Assembly: GCA_002477955.1 (NCBI GenBank)
Contig: DLLE01000030.1
Coordinates: 1,699-32,761 of the forward strand
Origin: Treponema sp. UBA7570
GTDB lineage: Bacteria > Spirochaetota > Spirochaetia > Treponematales > Treponemataceae
Length of the DNA: 31,063 nucleotides
Direction of reading: 5' to 3'
The notes under the pieces are model-generated. The model ran no database searches. It saw only the letters and a program-made list of their open reading frames with translations, and had not been told where the DNA came from. Below are positions 8,506-15,561 of the stretch, piece by piece. A program made the translations under genes and the position numbers. The first letter of the stretch is position 1, and each line of letters begins with the position of its first letter.

Positions 8506-9105
8506 TTATTCTGTTTTTGAAAGCGACTCTATAATCGAGTCGCGGTTTTCGTTTTTTGGCGCATTTTTCATATCAACAGAAATATTGCAGCTTGAACGAT
8601 AAATTTTCTGCCGTTCAACATAAAATCTATGAAAACTTTCCCGTACATCGTTTATTGTGCGCGGATTTTCTTTTGCAATGTATGCTGGAAGATTAGAAAG
8701 TTTTCCATCTACATCAATTTTTACTTCCTTTACAATGCGGTTTGCAGCTATATGTTCATCGGCATTCAAAAAAACAAGAATTCCAATTTCACTTAAAATT
8801 TTTATTGCTTCGGCATTATTGCAAATTCCGCCGCCAGTTGCTGCGACAGCAATGTATTTTTTTGAATTTTCAGTCTGCTGAATTTTTTCAAGGCGGTTTT
8901 TTAATTCAAGACACGCGTTTTTTTCTGCAGTTTTAAAACCTTCTTCTCCAAGTTCTGTGTAAATTTGGCGTGGAGTTTTTCCAGTTAATTCAAAAATCAA
9001 ATCATCTGTATCAAAAGAAGGAATTTTAAAATATTCTGACAAAAAATTTGCCTGTGTTGATTTTCCGCAATGTTTTATTCCCATTAAAACTATACATTTT
9101 TTCAT
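8506..9105 (-). CDS. aroK: Shikimate kinase
   Basis: A 199-residue P-loop kinase that phosphorylates shikimate with ATP in the pathway to chorismate and aromatic amino acids. Walker A is GIKHCGKST (residues 9-17). SFDTDD matches the Mg/shikimate-binding DxD region, and ATGGGICNN matches the conserved GGG substrate-binding loop. Length is slightly above the usual 170-180. Transcription is convergent with slyD and divergent from the LemA gene. It stands alone, not with other aro genes in this window. A related small-molecule kinase is the main alternative. Confidence 0.82.
   Translation of the reverse strand: MKKCIVLMGIKHCGKSTQANFLSEYFKIPSFDTDDLIFELTGKTPRQIYTELGEEGFKTAEKNACLELKNRLEKIQQTENSKKYIAVAATGGGICNNAEAIKILSEIGILVFLNADEHIAANRIVKEVKIDVDGKLSNLPAYIAKENPRTINDVRESFHRFYVERQKIYRSSCNISVDMKNAPKNENRDSIIESLSKTE
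8523..8557 (+). terminator. Probable slyD terminator inside the 3' end of aroK
   Basis: GCGACTC (8523-8529) and GAGTCGC (8537-8543) form a perfect 7-bp stem with a 7-base loop, followed on the + strand by GGTTTTCGTTTTTT. The hairpin lies in codons of the convergent aroK gene, so the same bases would serve as coding sequence on one strand and terminator on the other. Confidence 0.5.
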
Positions 9106-9126
9106 AACTTTATTACCTTATATCAA

Positions 9127-9142
9127 AAAAATTGCAATTTTT
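9127..9142. other. 16-bp perfect palindrome in the aroK/LemA divergent region
   Basis: AAAAATTGCAATTTTT is self-complementary and lies 22 bases upstream of the aroK start, between two divergently transcribed genes (gap 9106-9339). In DNA this AT-rich such a palindrome may be chance, or a regulator site. The rest of the gap is very AT-rich, with another short inverted repeat ACAGAA-AATA-TTCTGT near 9171-9186. Confidence 0.35.
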
Positions 9143-9339
9143 AAGGTTTATTATTATATTTTTATTATATTACAGAAAATATTCTGTTGATATAGAAACG
9201 TTGAATAAAATTTCTGTCTAAAAGGTCAGTTTTTTTATCTAGAAGTTTGCGTTGCAAATTTTTTATCAAATTTTGTTTCACATTTTGTTGCGAAACAACT
9301 TAAAAAGCCAAACTGAAGAAGGCTTTTACAGGAGCATTT

Positions 9340-9960
9340 ATGTCTGAAGAAAATAAAAAATCGTCTTTTAAAATTTTCGCGGTTATTGCAGTTGTCGTTA
9401 TTGTTTTGGGCATCATTTATAAATTTACTATCGGAACTTACAATAAAATTGTCGATTTGGACGAAAATGTTTCTAGCGCCTGGAGCCAGGTCGAAAACCA
9501 GTATCAGCGAAGACTCGATCTTATTCCAAACCTTGTAAATTCTGTAAAAGCCTATGCAAAACACGAAGACTCTCTTTTTACACAGCTTGCAGAAGCACGT
9601 TCAAAGCTCGGAGGAGTTGTAAATATCGACGCTTCGATTACAAACGATCCTCAAAAATTTGCAGAATATCAAAAAATTCAAGGTGAATTAAGTTCTGGAT
9701 TGCAAAGATTGATGGCGATTTCCGAAAATTATCCTGAATTAAAAGCAAATCAGAATTTTCTTGCCCTGCAGGATGAACTTGCCGGAACAGAAAACAGAAT
9801 CTCTACCGAAAGAAAACGATTTAACGATTCTGCAAAAAATTACAATTCTTATATCCGAAAATTTCCGCAAAGTATTATTGCCGAAAGAAAAGGTTTTGAG
9901 AAAAAAGCATATTTTGAAGCCGATTCAACTGCCTCAAAAGCGCCTGTCGTTCAGTTTTAA
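9340..9960 (+). CDS. lemA: LemA family protein
   Basis: A 206-residue LemA family protein. A single N-terminal membrane segment (about 12-30) is followed by the family hallmark YNKIVDLDENVSSAWSQVENQYQRRLDLIPNLVNSVKAYAKHE and a long helical region (to about 190) with NYNSYIRKFP. LemA proteins are small N-anchored helical proteins of unsettled function, often encoded next to a TPM-domain protein, as here (27-base gap). AGGAG lies ahead of the ATG. The two genes are probably one operon. Confidence 0.93.
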   Translation: MSEENKKSSFKIFAVIAVVVIVLGIIYKFTIGTYNKIVDLDENVSSAWSQVENQYQRRLDLIPNLVNSVKAYAKHEDSLFTQLAEARSKLGGVVNIDASITNDPQKFAEYQKIQGELSSGLQRLMAISENYPELKANQNFLALQDELAGTENRISTERKRFNDSAKNYNSYIRKFPQSIIAERKGFEKKAYFEADSTASKAPVVQF

Positions 9961-9987
9961 GATAAAATAGATTCGAGAACTTGGAAA

Positions 9988-10764
9988 ATGAATAGAAAAA
10001 ACTTAAAGTCCTTTTTGTTTATTTTTGCGTTTTTTTTGCCTATTTCGCTTTTTGCAGAAGTTTATATTCCTAAACAAACTGCCTGGGTTATGGACAGCGC
10101 AAATATCATCGACAAAAATACAAAATCCGAACTCAATTCTTATCTCGAAAGCGTAAACCGGCAGACTGGCGTTCAAATTGCGGTTTTTACAGTAAAATCG
10201 CTGGAAAAAGTTGCCGGAACAAACGCGACAATAGAAGATTATGCCTCTGATGTTTTTGAAAAATGGGGCTTGGGTCAAAAAAAAGAAGACAACGGCGTTT
10301 TGCTTTTGGTCTGCCTTGACGAGAAAAAAGTAAGAATCGAAGTTGGATACGGACTTGAAGGAGTTTTAACGGACACAAAATGCGGACTTATAATCCGGAA
10401 TTTTATTGCGCCAGACTTTAAAAAGTTCAACTATTCTGAAGGAATAAAAACAGGCATAAACCTTATCGCAGGCTATGCAACTGGAAACGAAGAAATTAAA
10501 AATAAAGTCGATTCTTCTGAAGAAGACGATGATGATATTTTTCCGGCATTGATTCCTTTTGCAATCTGGGTTTTGTTTTTGATTTTTGTAATTTCCAGAA
10601 GCGTAATTGATTCTAAAAACGGAAGAAACCGGCGCCCTCCAACCGGCGGATTTTTTATCGGAGGAGGCGGTTTTGGCGGACACGGAGGCTTTGGCGGCGG
10701 AAGCGGATTCGGCGGCGGTGGAGGCGGCCGTTCTGGCGGAGGCGGAGCCAGTGGCGGCTGGTAA
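9988..10764 (+). CDS. TPM-domain (YgcG-type) membrane protein with Gly-rich tail
   Basis: A 258-residue TPM-domain protein. Seen in order: a signal peptide (about 1-23, ending LFAEV), a TPM domain (about 30-165; VMDSANIIDKNTKSELNSYL, IAVFTVKSL, KWGLGQKKEDNGVLLLVCLDEKKVRIEVGYGLEGVLTD), a membrane segment (about 188-207), and a tail composed mainly of Gly with Phe and Ser. This is the usual architecture of the family found beside LemA; proposed roles include photosystem or membrane protein repair in other organisms, but none is proven here. No strong ribosome site precedes the ATG, so translation may depend on the upstream lemA. Confidence 0.88.
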   Translation: MNRKNLKSFLFIFAFFLPISLFAEVYIPKQTAWVMDSANIIDKNTKSELNSYLESVNRQTGVQIAVFTVKSLEKVAGTNATIEDYASDVFEKWGLGQKKEDNGVLLLVCLDEKKVRIEVGYGLEGVLTDTKCGLIIRNFIAPDFKKFNYSEGIKTGINLIAGYATGNEEIKNKVDSSEEDDDDIFPALIPFAIWVLFLIFVISRSVIDSKNGRNRRPPTGGFFIGGGGFGGHGGFGGGSGFGGGGGGRSGGGGASGGW

Positions 10765-10805
10765 AACACTTGATTTTTCTTTTTAAGATGAATTTTCCCT
10801 CGATA

Positions 10806-10834
10806 TTGAGAATTTACAGTTTTTAAGGTATTCT
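10806..10834 (+). promoter_or_regulatory. Possible dnaX promoter giving a very short or absent leader
   Basis: TTGAGA (10806-10811), 17-base spacer, TATTCT (10829-10834). The ATG is only six bases after the -10 box, so transcription from it would begin at or next to the start codon. No good Shine-Dalgarno is present. Confidence 0.4.
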
Positions 10835-10840
10835 TTTTCT

Positions 10841-12751
10841 ATGTCTTATGAAGTAACAGCTACCCGACGGCGACCTCAACGTTTTGAAGATCTTGTCGGT
10901 CAGGAATTTGTTGCGGAAACTTTCCGTAATGCCATTCAATCTAAAAAAATCGCACATGCCTACCTTTTTTCGGGTCCAAGAGGTTGCGGTAAAACTTCAA
11001 CCGCACGCATTTTGGCAAAAGCTCTAAACTGTGCTGAAGGTCCGACTGCTTCTCCTTGCGGACATTGTCAGCAGTGTCTTGAAATTACAAAAGGCACTTG
11101 TACCGACGTTATCGAGATTGACGGTGCTTCTAACACTTCTGTAAACGATGTAAGACAAATAAAGGATGAAGTTCTTTTTCCGCCACAAAGTTGCCGTTAT
11201 AAAATCTATATTATTGACGAAGTTCATATGCTCTCGACTTCAGCATTTAACGCGCTTTTAAAAACAATTGAAGAGCCGCCTCCGTATGTTATTTTTATTT
11301 TTGCGACAACAGAACTTCAAAAAGTTCCAGCGACAATAAAAAGCCGGTGCCAGCAATTCAATTTTCGTCTGGTACCTGTAGAAAAAGTAAAAGAACAGCT
11401 TGCTTTGGCTGCTTCAGAAATTGGAATTCAAGCAGAAGATGAAGCTCTTTATTGGATTGCGCGGGAATCTACAGGTTCAATGCGCGATGCCTACACTCTT
11501 TTTGATCAAGTTGCGGCTTTTAGCGGAGATAAAATCACCTACGACAAAATCCGCGACAAACTCGGACTTGTCGGCGTTGACCGTTTGAATGAGATTTTTG
11601 AGGATTGCGCTGAAAACAAAACTCAATCTGCGCTCGAAAAACTTGATTCGTTTTTGCAGGCAGGAATTTCGATTGAACAGTTGATTTCAAATGCAACGGA
11701 TTATTTGCGTTCACTTTTGCTTATAAAAAATGGAATTACAAAAGAGTCGCTTTTGGGACAGAGCGCTGAACGTTTTAGCGCAAAGGTTTTGTCTGCCTGG
11801 AATTCGATTCAAATTGAACGAGCTGTAAGCATTTTTCTGCAGCTTTACCGCGACATAAGATATTCGCTCAGTCCGCGTTATGAACTTGAACTTGCGTTCA
11901 GCCGTTTGAGCTGGCTCAGTCAGTATGTTTCGCCTGCCGAAGTAAAAATTGCAATCGACAAAACAAAGGCTGTTCTACTGCAAAATGCACAACCATCCAG
12001 TCAAGCACAAAATTCTTCTTTGGAAATGACACAAGCTTCTCAACAACAGCCACAAATGCAGTCTCAATCTCAAAAACCAAGAATTTTTATTTCTCCAGAA
12101 CCAAAGGTGGCTCCACAGACAGAAAACCGGTCTTTTAGCAATGGCGGAGCTGAACCGCCTGATCAAGCAGCGGCTCAGTCAATTGAAAATTTTAGCGATT
12201 TTGAAAATTACGCGCCAGAAGGTTCTTACGCTCCTGATGACCTGGGGCTTTCTCAACAGGAAAATTCTGTTCCAAAGCAAAATTCGCAGCCAGCGGGATT
12301 TGTCCGCGACATGCAGGCTTTAAAAAAAACGATTCTCTCAGAACTTTCTAAAAGCGAAAAAACTGCAATTCTCGCAACAACGCTTATTCAGACCGCAGAA
12401 TGGGTTTTGGACGGAAACACTGTAAAAACAACGGTTGCTTCTAATTTTACGCAGTCGCAGCTGCAAAAACAGGCCGCTCAAATTTCTGCAATAATTTCGC
12501 AATATTACGGCGAAAATCTGCAATTCAGCGTAAGCATAAAGCAGGCGGCCAAAGAAAACAGTTTGGAAAATGCGCCTTACGAAGTGCAGCTTTTGTGTTC
12601 AATTTTTAGGGGGCAGATTGTTTCTAAAGGTGAACGCACTGAGTCGCCTAAACCTGAAAAAAACGAAAAAACTGATGATGAATCAGACGAAAATATTGAA
12701 AATTCTAACTTTAATAACGAAATAATAGAGGAAGAAGATGAATCCATTTGA
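10841..12751 (+). CDS. dnaX: DNA polymerase III subunits gamma and tau
   Basis: A 636-residue clamp-loader ATPase. Domain I has RRRPQRFEDLVGQ, Walker A GPRGCGKT (45-52), a four-Cys zinc module (CAEG...CGHCQQC), and Walker B/DEVHM near 126; EEPPPYVIFIFATTELQKVPATIKSRCQQF covers sensor 1 and the arginine-finger region. Domains II-III run to about 375. A Gln/Ser/Pro-rich linker (about 380-485) leads to a C-terminal domain that would contact DnaB and the polymerase in tau. Length matches full-length tau. A run of eight A (12322-12329) after TTT sits near codon 494; slippage to the -1 frame would stop at 12349-12351. The ybaB start lies inside its 3' end, so dnaX-ybaB-recR is one unit. Confidence 0.95.
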   Translation: MSYEVTATRRRPQRFEDLVGQEFVAETFRNAIQSKKIAHAYLFSGPRGCGKTSTARILAKALNCAEGPTASPCGHCQQCLEITKGTCTDVIEIDGASNTSVNDVRQIKDEVLFPPQSCRYKIYIIDEVHMLSTSAFNALLKTIEEPPPYVIFIFATTELQKVPATIKSRCQQFNFRLVPVEKVKEQLALAASEIGIQAEDEALYWIARESTGSMRDAYTLFDQVAAFSGDKITYDKIRDKLGLVGVDRLNEIFEDCAENKTQSALEKLDSFLQAGISIEQLISNATDYLRSLLLIKNGITKESLLGQSAERFSAKVLSAWNSIQIERAVSIFLQLYRDIRYSLSPRYELELAFSRLSWLSQYVSPAEVKIAIDKTKAVLLQNAQPSSQAQNSSLEMTQASQQQPQMQSQSQKPRIFISPEPKVAPQTENRSFSNGGAEPPDQAAAQSIENFSDFENYAPEGSYAPDDLGLSQQENSVPKQNSQPAGFVRDMQALKKTILSELSKSEKTAILATTLIQTAEWVLDGNTVKTTVASNFTQSQLQKQAAQISAIISQYYGENLQFSVSIKQAAKENSLENAPYEVQLLCSIFRGQIVSKGERTESPKPEKNEKTDDESDENIENSNFNNEIIEEEDESI

Positions 12752-13034
12752 TTTGATGAAAAATCTCAAAGATTTACAGGGAACAATGAACCAGATGCGC
12801 GAAGACTTGAAAAATTTGAGCGTAACAGGTTCTTCTGGCGGAAATATGGTTCAAGTTACGATGAACGGTCAGCTTGAAATGACCGCAATTAAAATCGACC
12901 CGATTGCGGTTGATCCGCGCGATGTAAATATGCTTCAGGATTTGATTGTTTCTGCAAACCATGACGCGCTCGAAAAAGTTCAGGAACTTATAAAACAAAA
13001 AGCTGGCCCGCTTATGGGCGGAATGGGCCTGTAA
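12738..13034 (+). CDS. ybaB: YbaB/EbfC nucleoid-associated protein
   Basis: A 98-residue DNA-binding protein of the YbaB/EbfC family, usual length about 100-110. Recognisable are MNPFDLMKNLKDLQGTMNQMREDL, the G-rich turn, VQVTMNGQLEMTAIKIDP and the C-terminal KAGPLMGGMGL. It overlaps dnaX by 14 bases and uses GAGGAAGA inside the dnaX end as ribosome site. The dnaX-ybaB-recR order is conserved in many bacteria and supports the call. Confidence 0.93.
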   Translation: MNPFDLMKNLKDLQGTMNQMREDLKNLSVTGSSGGNMVQVTMNGQLEMTAIKIDPIAVDPRDVNMLQDLIVSANHDALEKVQELIKQKAGPLMGGMGL

Positions 13035-13036
13035 TT

Positions 13037-13624
13037 TTGAATGCAATTGATGAATTAACAGACAGTTTTTCCAGGTTGCCAGGAATAGGCAAAAAAAGCG
13101 CCGCCAGACTTGTAAATTATATTTTAAAAGCAGACAATCTGTGGGTAAAAAGGTTTGCAAGTCAAATTGACCATCTTCAAGAAATTATAAAACCGTGCTC
13201 AATCTGCGGAAGCTGGACAGAAAATGATCCATGCCCGATTTGTTCCGATCCATTGCGCGACAGAAGCGTTATCTGCGTTGTCGAACAGCCTCAGGACGTA
13301 AACACAATCGACTCTTCCCGCGAATTTAACGGTCTTTTTCATGTTTTGGGCGGAGTTATTGCACCGCTTGAAGGAATTGGGCCTTCGCAACTGCGCATTG
13401 CAAGCTTGGTAGAACGAGTAAAATCAGGAACAATAAAAGAAGTTATACTTGCGACAAATCCAACTGTCGAAGGCGATACAACCGCAATGTACATTCAGAG
13501 AGTTCTTGCGCCAACCGGCGTGAAGGTAACAAGACTTGCAAGCGGTCTTCCAGTCGGTGGCGACCTCGAATACATAGACAAATTAACCTTAGCACGTTCA
13601 TTCCGTGGAAGAAGTAGTTTTTAA
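13037..13624 (+). CDS. recR: Recombination protein RecR
   Basis: A 195-residue RecR, which with RecO/RecF loads RecA at gaps. It has the helix-hairpin-helix LPGIGKKSAARL (residues 14-25), the four-Cys zinc finger CSICG...CPIC, and a Toprim domain starting VICVVEQPQDVNTID with GGVIAPLEGIGP. Full length. The start is TTG at 13037, two bases after the ybaB stop; the N-terminal helix fits the family and no upstream in-frame alternative exists. Translation is likely coupled to ybaB. Confidence 0.94.
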   Translation: MNAIDELTDSFSRLPGIGKKSAARLVNYILKADNLWVKRFASQIDHLQEIIKPCSICGSWTENDPCPICSDPLRDRSVICVVEQPQDVNTIDSSREFNGLFHVLGGVIAPLEGIGPSQLRIASLVERVKSGTIKEVILATNPTVEGDTTAMYIQRVLAPTGVKVTRLASGLPVGGDLEYIDKLTLARSFRGRSSF

Positions 13625-13663
13625 ATTTTCTTGGCAAATTCTCAATATTTTTTCTTTTTTTTC

Positions 13664-13690
13664 TAAAGTCAATTTTTCAAACTCCGATAT
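13664..13690 (+). promoter_or_regulatory. Sigma-28 (FliA) type promoter for flaB
   Basis: TAAAGTCA (13664-13671), 11-base spacer, TCCGATAT (13683-13690). This is close to the FliA consensus TAAAGTTT-N11-GCCGATAA, with exact spacing, and lies upstream of a flagellin gene. A start near 13697 would give a leader of about 170 bases. Confidence 0.75.
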
Positions 13691-13718
13691 GTTATATATA
13701 GGGTGGTAAACCCGGGGA

Positions 13719-13753
13719 CTACAAGACGTTGCCTACAAAAAGCAAGTCTGTAG
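13719..13753 (+). promoter_or_regulatory. Stable stem-loop in the flaB 5' leader
   Basis: A 12-bp helix with two single-base bulges: CTAC/GTAG, AGAC/GTCT and TTGC/GCAA, closing a nine-base loop at 13733-13741. It is followed by ACAAGGAGGT (13771-13780), which equals a core CsrA-binding-site consensus (ACARGGAnGT) and an extra Shine-Dalgarno-like sequence not used by the flaB start. Post-transcriptional control of flagellin is plausible; the CsrA reading is inference. Confidence 0.5.
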
Positions 13754-13772
13754 TATTTTAACCAGATCTTAC

Positions 13773-13863
13773 AAGGAGGTGTGATAAAAATACATTCGTG
13801 CATTTTTATCGCACAAAGCACAAAGTGCTTTGTATCTCGCCGTCCTTGACGATTTTAAGGAGA
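13773..13863 (+). repeat. Hairpin element in the flaB leader between two ribosome-site copies
   Basis: AAGGAGG at 13773-13779 is followed by GATAAAAAT...ATTTTTATC (13783-13810, loop TTCG, one mismatch), a perfect 9-bp hairpin ACAAAGCAC-AAA-GTGCTTTGT (13813-13833), then ATCTCGCCGTCC (13834-13845), and a second ribosome site AAGGAGA at 13857-13863. GATCTTACAAGGAG before and GATTTTAAGGAG after look like an eroded direct repeat. The order of parts matches the element in the phoU leader. Confidence 0.6.
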
Positions 13864-13869
13864 TAAATT

Positions 13870-14730
13870 ATGGTTATTAATCACAACATGAGTGCTCAGT
13901 TTGCAAATCGTTCTACAGGACTCACAGAACTCAGCACAACAAAAAACATGGAAAAGCTTTCATCAGGCATGAAAATCAACCGCGCAGGTGACGATGCTTC
14001 TGGACTCGCAGTTTCTGAAAAAATGCGCGCACAAATTCGCGGTATGAACCAGGCTTCTACAAACGCTCAGAACGGTATTTCTTTTATTCAGACTACTGAA
14101 GGATATTTGCAGGAAACAACTGACATTGTTCAGAGAATTCGTGAACTTGCAGTACAGTCTTCAAACGGAATCTACACAGACGAAGACCGCATGCAGATTC
14201 AGGTTGAAGTAAGCCAGCTCGTTGCAGAAGTTGACCGCATCGCTTCTCAGGCTCAGTTCAACGGTATGAATATGCTCACAGGCCGCTTTGCAAAACCAAC
14301 AGGAGAAAATACAGTTACAGGCTCAATGTGGTTCCACATTGGCGCAAACATGGATCAGAGAACTCAGGTTTTTATTGGAACAATGTCAGCGGCAGCTCTC
14401 GGACTCCGCAACATAGGCTCAGAAGAAATCCTTACTCTTGCAGCTCCTGATGATGCTAACCGCGCAATTGGAACTCTCGACGAAGCGCTCAAAAAGATTA
14501 ACAAACAGCGCGCTGACCTCGGTGCTTACCAGAACCGTCTCGAAAAGACAGTTGTTGGTTTGGACATTGGCGCTGAAAATCTCCAGGCTTCTGAATCTCG
14601 CATCCGCGATACAGACATGGCAAAAGAAATGGTTGACTTTACAAAGAACCAGGTTCTTACACAGGCTGGAACAGCTATGCTGGCTCAGGCAAATCAGAGT
14701 TCACAGAATGTGCTCAGTTTGCTCCGCTAG
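13870..14730 (+). CDS. flaB: Flagellin FlaB, periplasmic flagellar filament core protein
   Basis: A 286-residue flagellin of the spirochaete FlaB type, the core of the periplasmic flagellar filament. The N-terminal D0/D1 helix (MVINHNMSAQFANRSTG...LSSGMKINRAGDDASGLAVSEKMRAQIRGMNQAS) and the C-terminal helix (ESRIRDTDMAKEMVDFTKNQVLTQAGTAMLAQANQSSQNVLSLLR) are classic. The short middle without variable surface domains is as expected for FlaB (family about 285 residues). AAGGAGA lies seven bases before the ATG. It has its own sigma-28 promoter and terminator, so it is monocistronic. The leader carries the hairpin element described separately. Which FlaB paralogue this is cannot be decided. Confidence 0.97.
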   Translation: MVINHNMSAQFANRSTGLTELSTTKNMEKLSSGMKINRAGDDASGLAVSEKMRAQIRGMNQASTNAQNGISFIQTTEGYLQETTDIVQRIRELAVQSSNGIYTDEDRMQIQVEVSQLVAEVDRIASQAQFNGMNMLTGRFAKPTGENTVTGSMWFHIGANMDQRTQVFIGTMSAAALGLRNIGSEEILTLAAPDDANRAIGTLDEALKKINKQRADLGAYQNRLEKTVVGLDIGAENLQASESRIRDTDMAKEMVDFTKNQVLTQAGTAMLAQANQSSQNVLSLLR

Positions 14731-14749
14731 GCTTAAAGTTAAAATATCT

Positions 14750-14857
14750 GGGCAGTCCAAAAAAGTTTTTGATTAGCTTTGGATTGTCCACAGAAAAAAC
14801 TGTCCTGAAAAGTTTGAAGTTTTTACACTAGACTTTTCGTAAAGGGCAGTTTTTTTA
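14750..14857 (+). terminator. Tandem hairpins ending flaB transcription
   Basis: First hairpin GGGCAGTCCAAA (14750-14761) with TTTGGATTGTCC (14778-14789, two G-T pairs). Second hairpin AAAACTGTCC (14796-14805) with GGGCAGTTTT (from 14844), an inner GAAAAGT/ACTTTTC stem, and a T-run to 14857. The CTGTCC arm of the second can also pair with GGGCAG of the first, so two folds compete. Confidence 0.75.
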
Positions 14858-15313
14858 TTTATGGCAATTTTTATCAATTTTTTTGGGACCGCAGCAGGCC
14901 GGACAGCCGGTTATAATTACGTGTTTTTTGTGGTCGCTGGTTTTATTAAAAAGTCTTGCAATTAAATAGCTTTCTACAGGAACATTTTTTCGGCAAACCG
15001 GGCAAATTCTCTGGACGCCGTTTTTTTTGTCCGGATAGCAATGAGGACAGCCTAAAACATACATCCGCTGGTCAGAAACTGTCATGGGTCTAAAAATCCG
15101 GCTAAATAAATCTTCGCCAACGGCAAGCGGAGTATTGCACAAAGGGCAACGTACAAAACCCAAACCGCCATTTGCAGTTTTTTGTTTTTTTAAATTTTTG
15201 ACGGCAGTTTTTTTATTTTGAATTGACAAATTGTTTAAGTAAAGTCCGCGCAGCAAAAAAACAAGAATTGTTGCCACAGAAAAAAGCGCAAGATAAGTAA
15301 AAAAATCTTTCAT
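14855..15313 (-). CDS. Membrane-anchored protein with four CxxC knuckles
   Basis: A 152-residue protein not recognised as a named family. An N-terminal membrane segment (about 4-24) is followed by a basic stretch, then two zinc-ribbon-like pairs: CPLC with GCPHC, and CPVC with GCPAC, about 40 residues apart. Each likely ribbon would bind one zinc (inference). The second C-x2-C of each pair sits in a similar VLGCPHC / ITGCPAC context, suggesting an internal duplication. It is convergent with flaB and its stop lies at the flaB terminator. No clear Shine-Dalgarno is seen; TAGAAT, a possible -10, ends close to the ATG. Function unknown. Confidence 0.7.
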   Translation of the reverse strand: MKDFFTYLALFSVATILVFLLRGLYLNNLSIQNKKTAVKNLKKQKTANGGLGFVRCPLCNTPLAVGEDLFSRIFRPMTVSDQRMYVLGCPHCYPDKKNGVQRICPVCRKNVPVESYLIARLFNKTSDHKKHVIITGCPACCGPKKIDKNCHK

Positions 15314-15363
15314 AAAATTATTCTAACATAAAAACAAATCTTTTATCTTCTGAAAAACTTACG

Positions 15364-15441
15364 CCGGGGTGTAGGCGCGCCGAAGGCGTTCAAAATAAAA
15401 TCAAACGGATTTTATTTTGAATGACAACGCCGAAACACCGG
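15364..15441. repeat. Hairpin element upstream of purD
   Basis: Outer arms CCGGGGTGT (15364-15372) and ACACCGG (15435-15441) pair with one bulge. Inside, CGCCGAAGGCG is followed by a perfect 14-bp hairpin TTCAAAATAAAATC-AAACG-GATTTTATTTTGAA (15389-15421) and AACGCC. The block GCGCCGAAGGCGTTCAAAA ... TTTTGAATGA is shared with the element in the lipoprotein gene at 20665-20750. Confidence 0.75.
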
Positions 15442-15467
15442 TTGGACAATAAAATTTCGTCCAAAGT

Positions 15468-15496
15468 CTGACAAAAATCGTTTTTTTCGCTATAGT
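15468..15496 (+). promoter_or_regulatory. Sigma-70-type promoter for purD
   Basis: CTGACA (15468-15473), 17-base spacer, TATAGT (15491-15496). The leader of about 60 bases carries no recognisable purine riboswitch; GAGG precedes the ATG. Confidence 0.7.
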
Positions 15497-15561
15497 GTAA
15501 GGACATTCCGAAAAATCTTGTAGCGATTTTTTGAATTTTTTGATTTTATTGAGGATTTTTT

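Noticed and set aside
10473..10769. Proline-rich minus-strand open frame
   Set aside because: Antisense of the Gly-rich tail of the TPM protein (GGN codons read as Pro).
13781..13848. Short leader ORF starting GTG right after AAGGAGGT in the flaB leader
   Set aside because: Spacing of about one base is too short for initiation, and the codons are those of the hairpin element.
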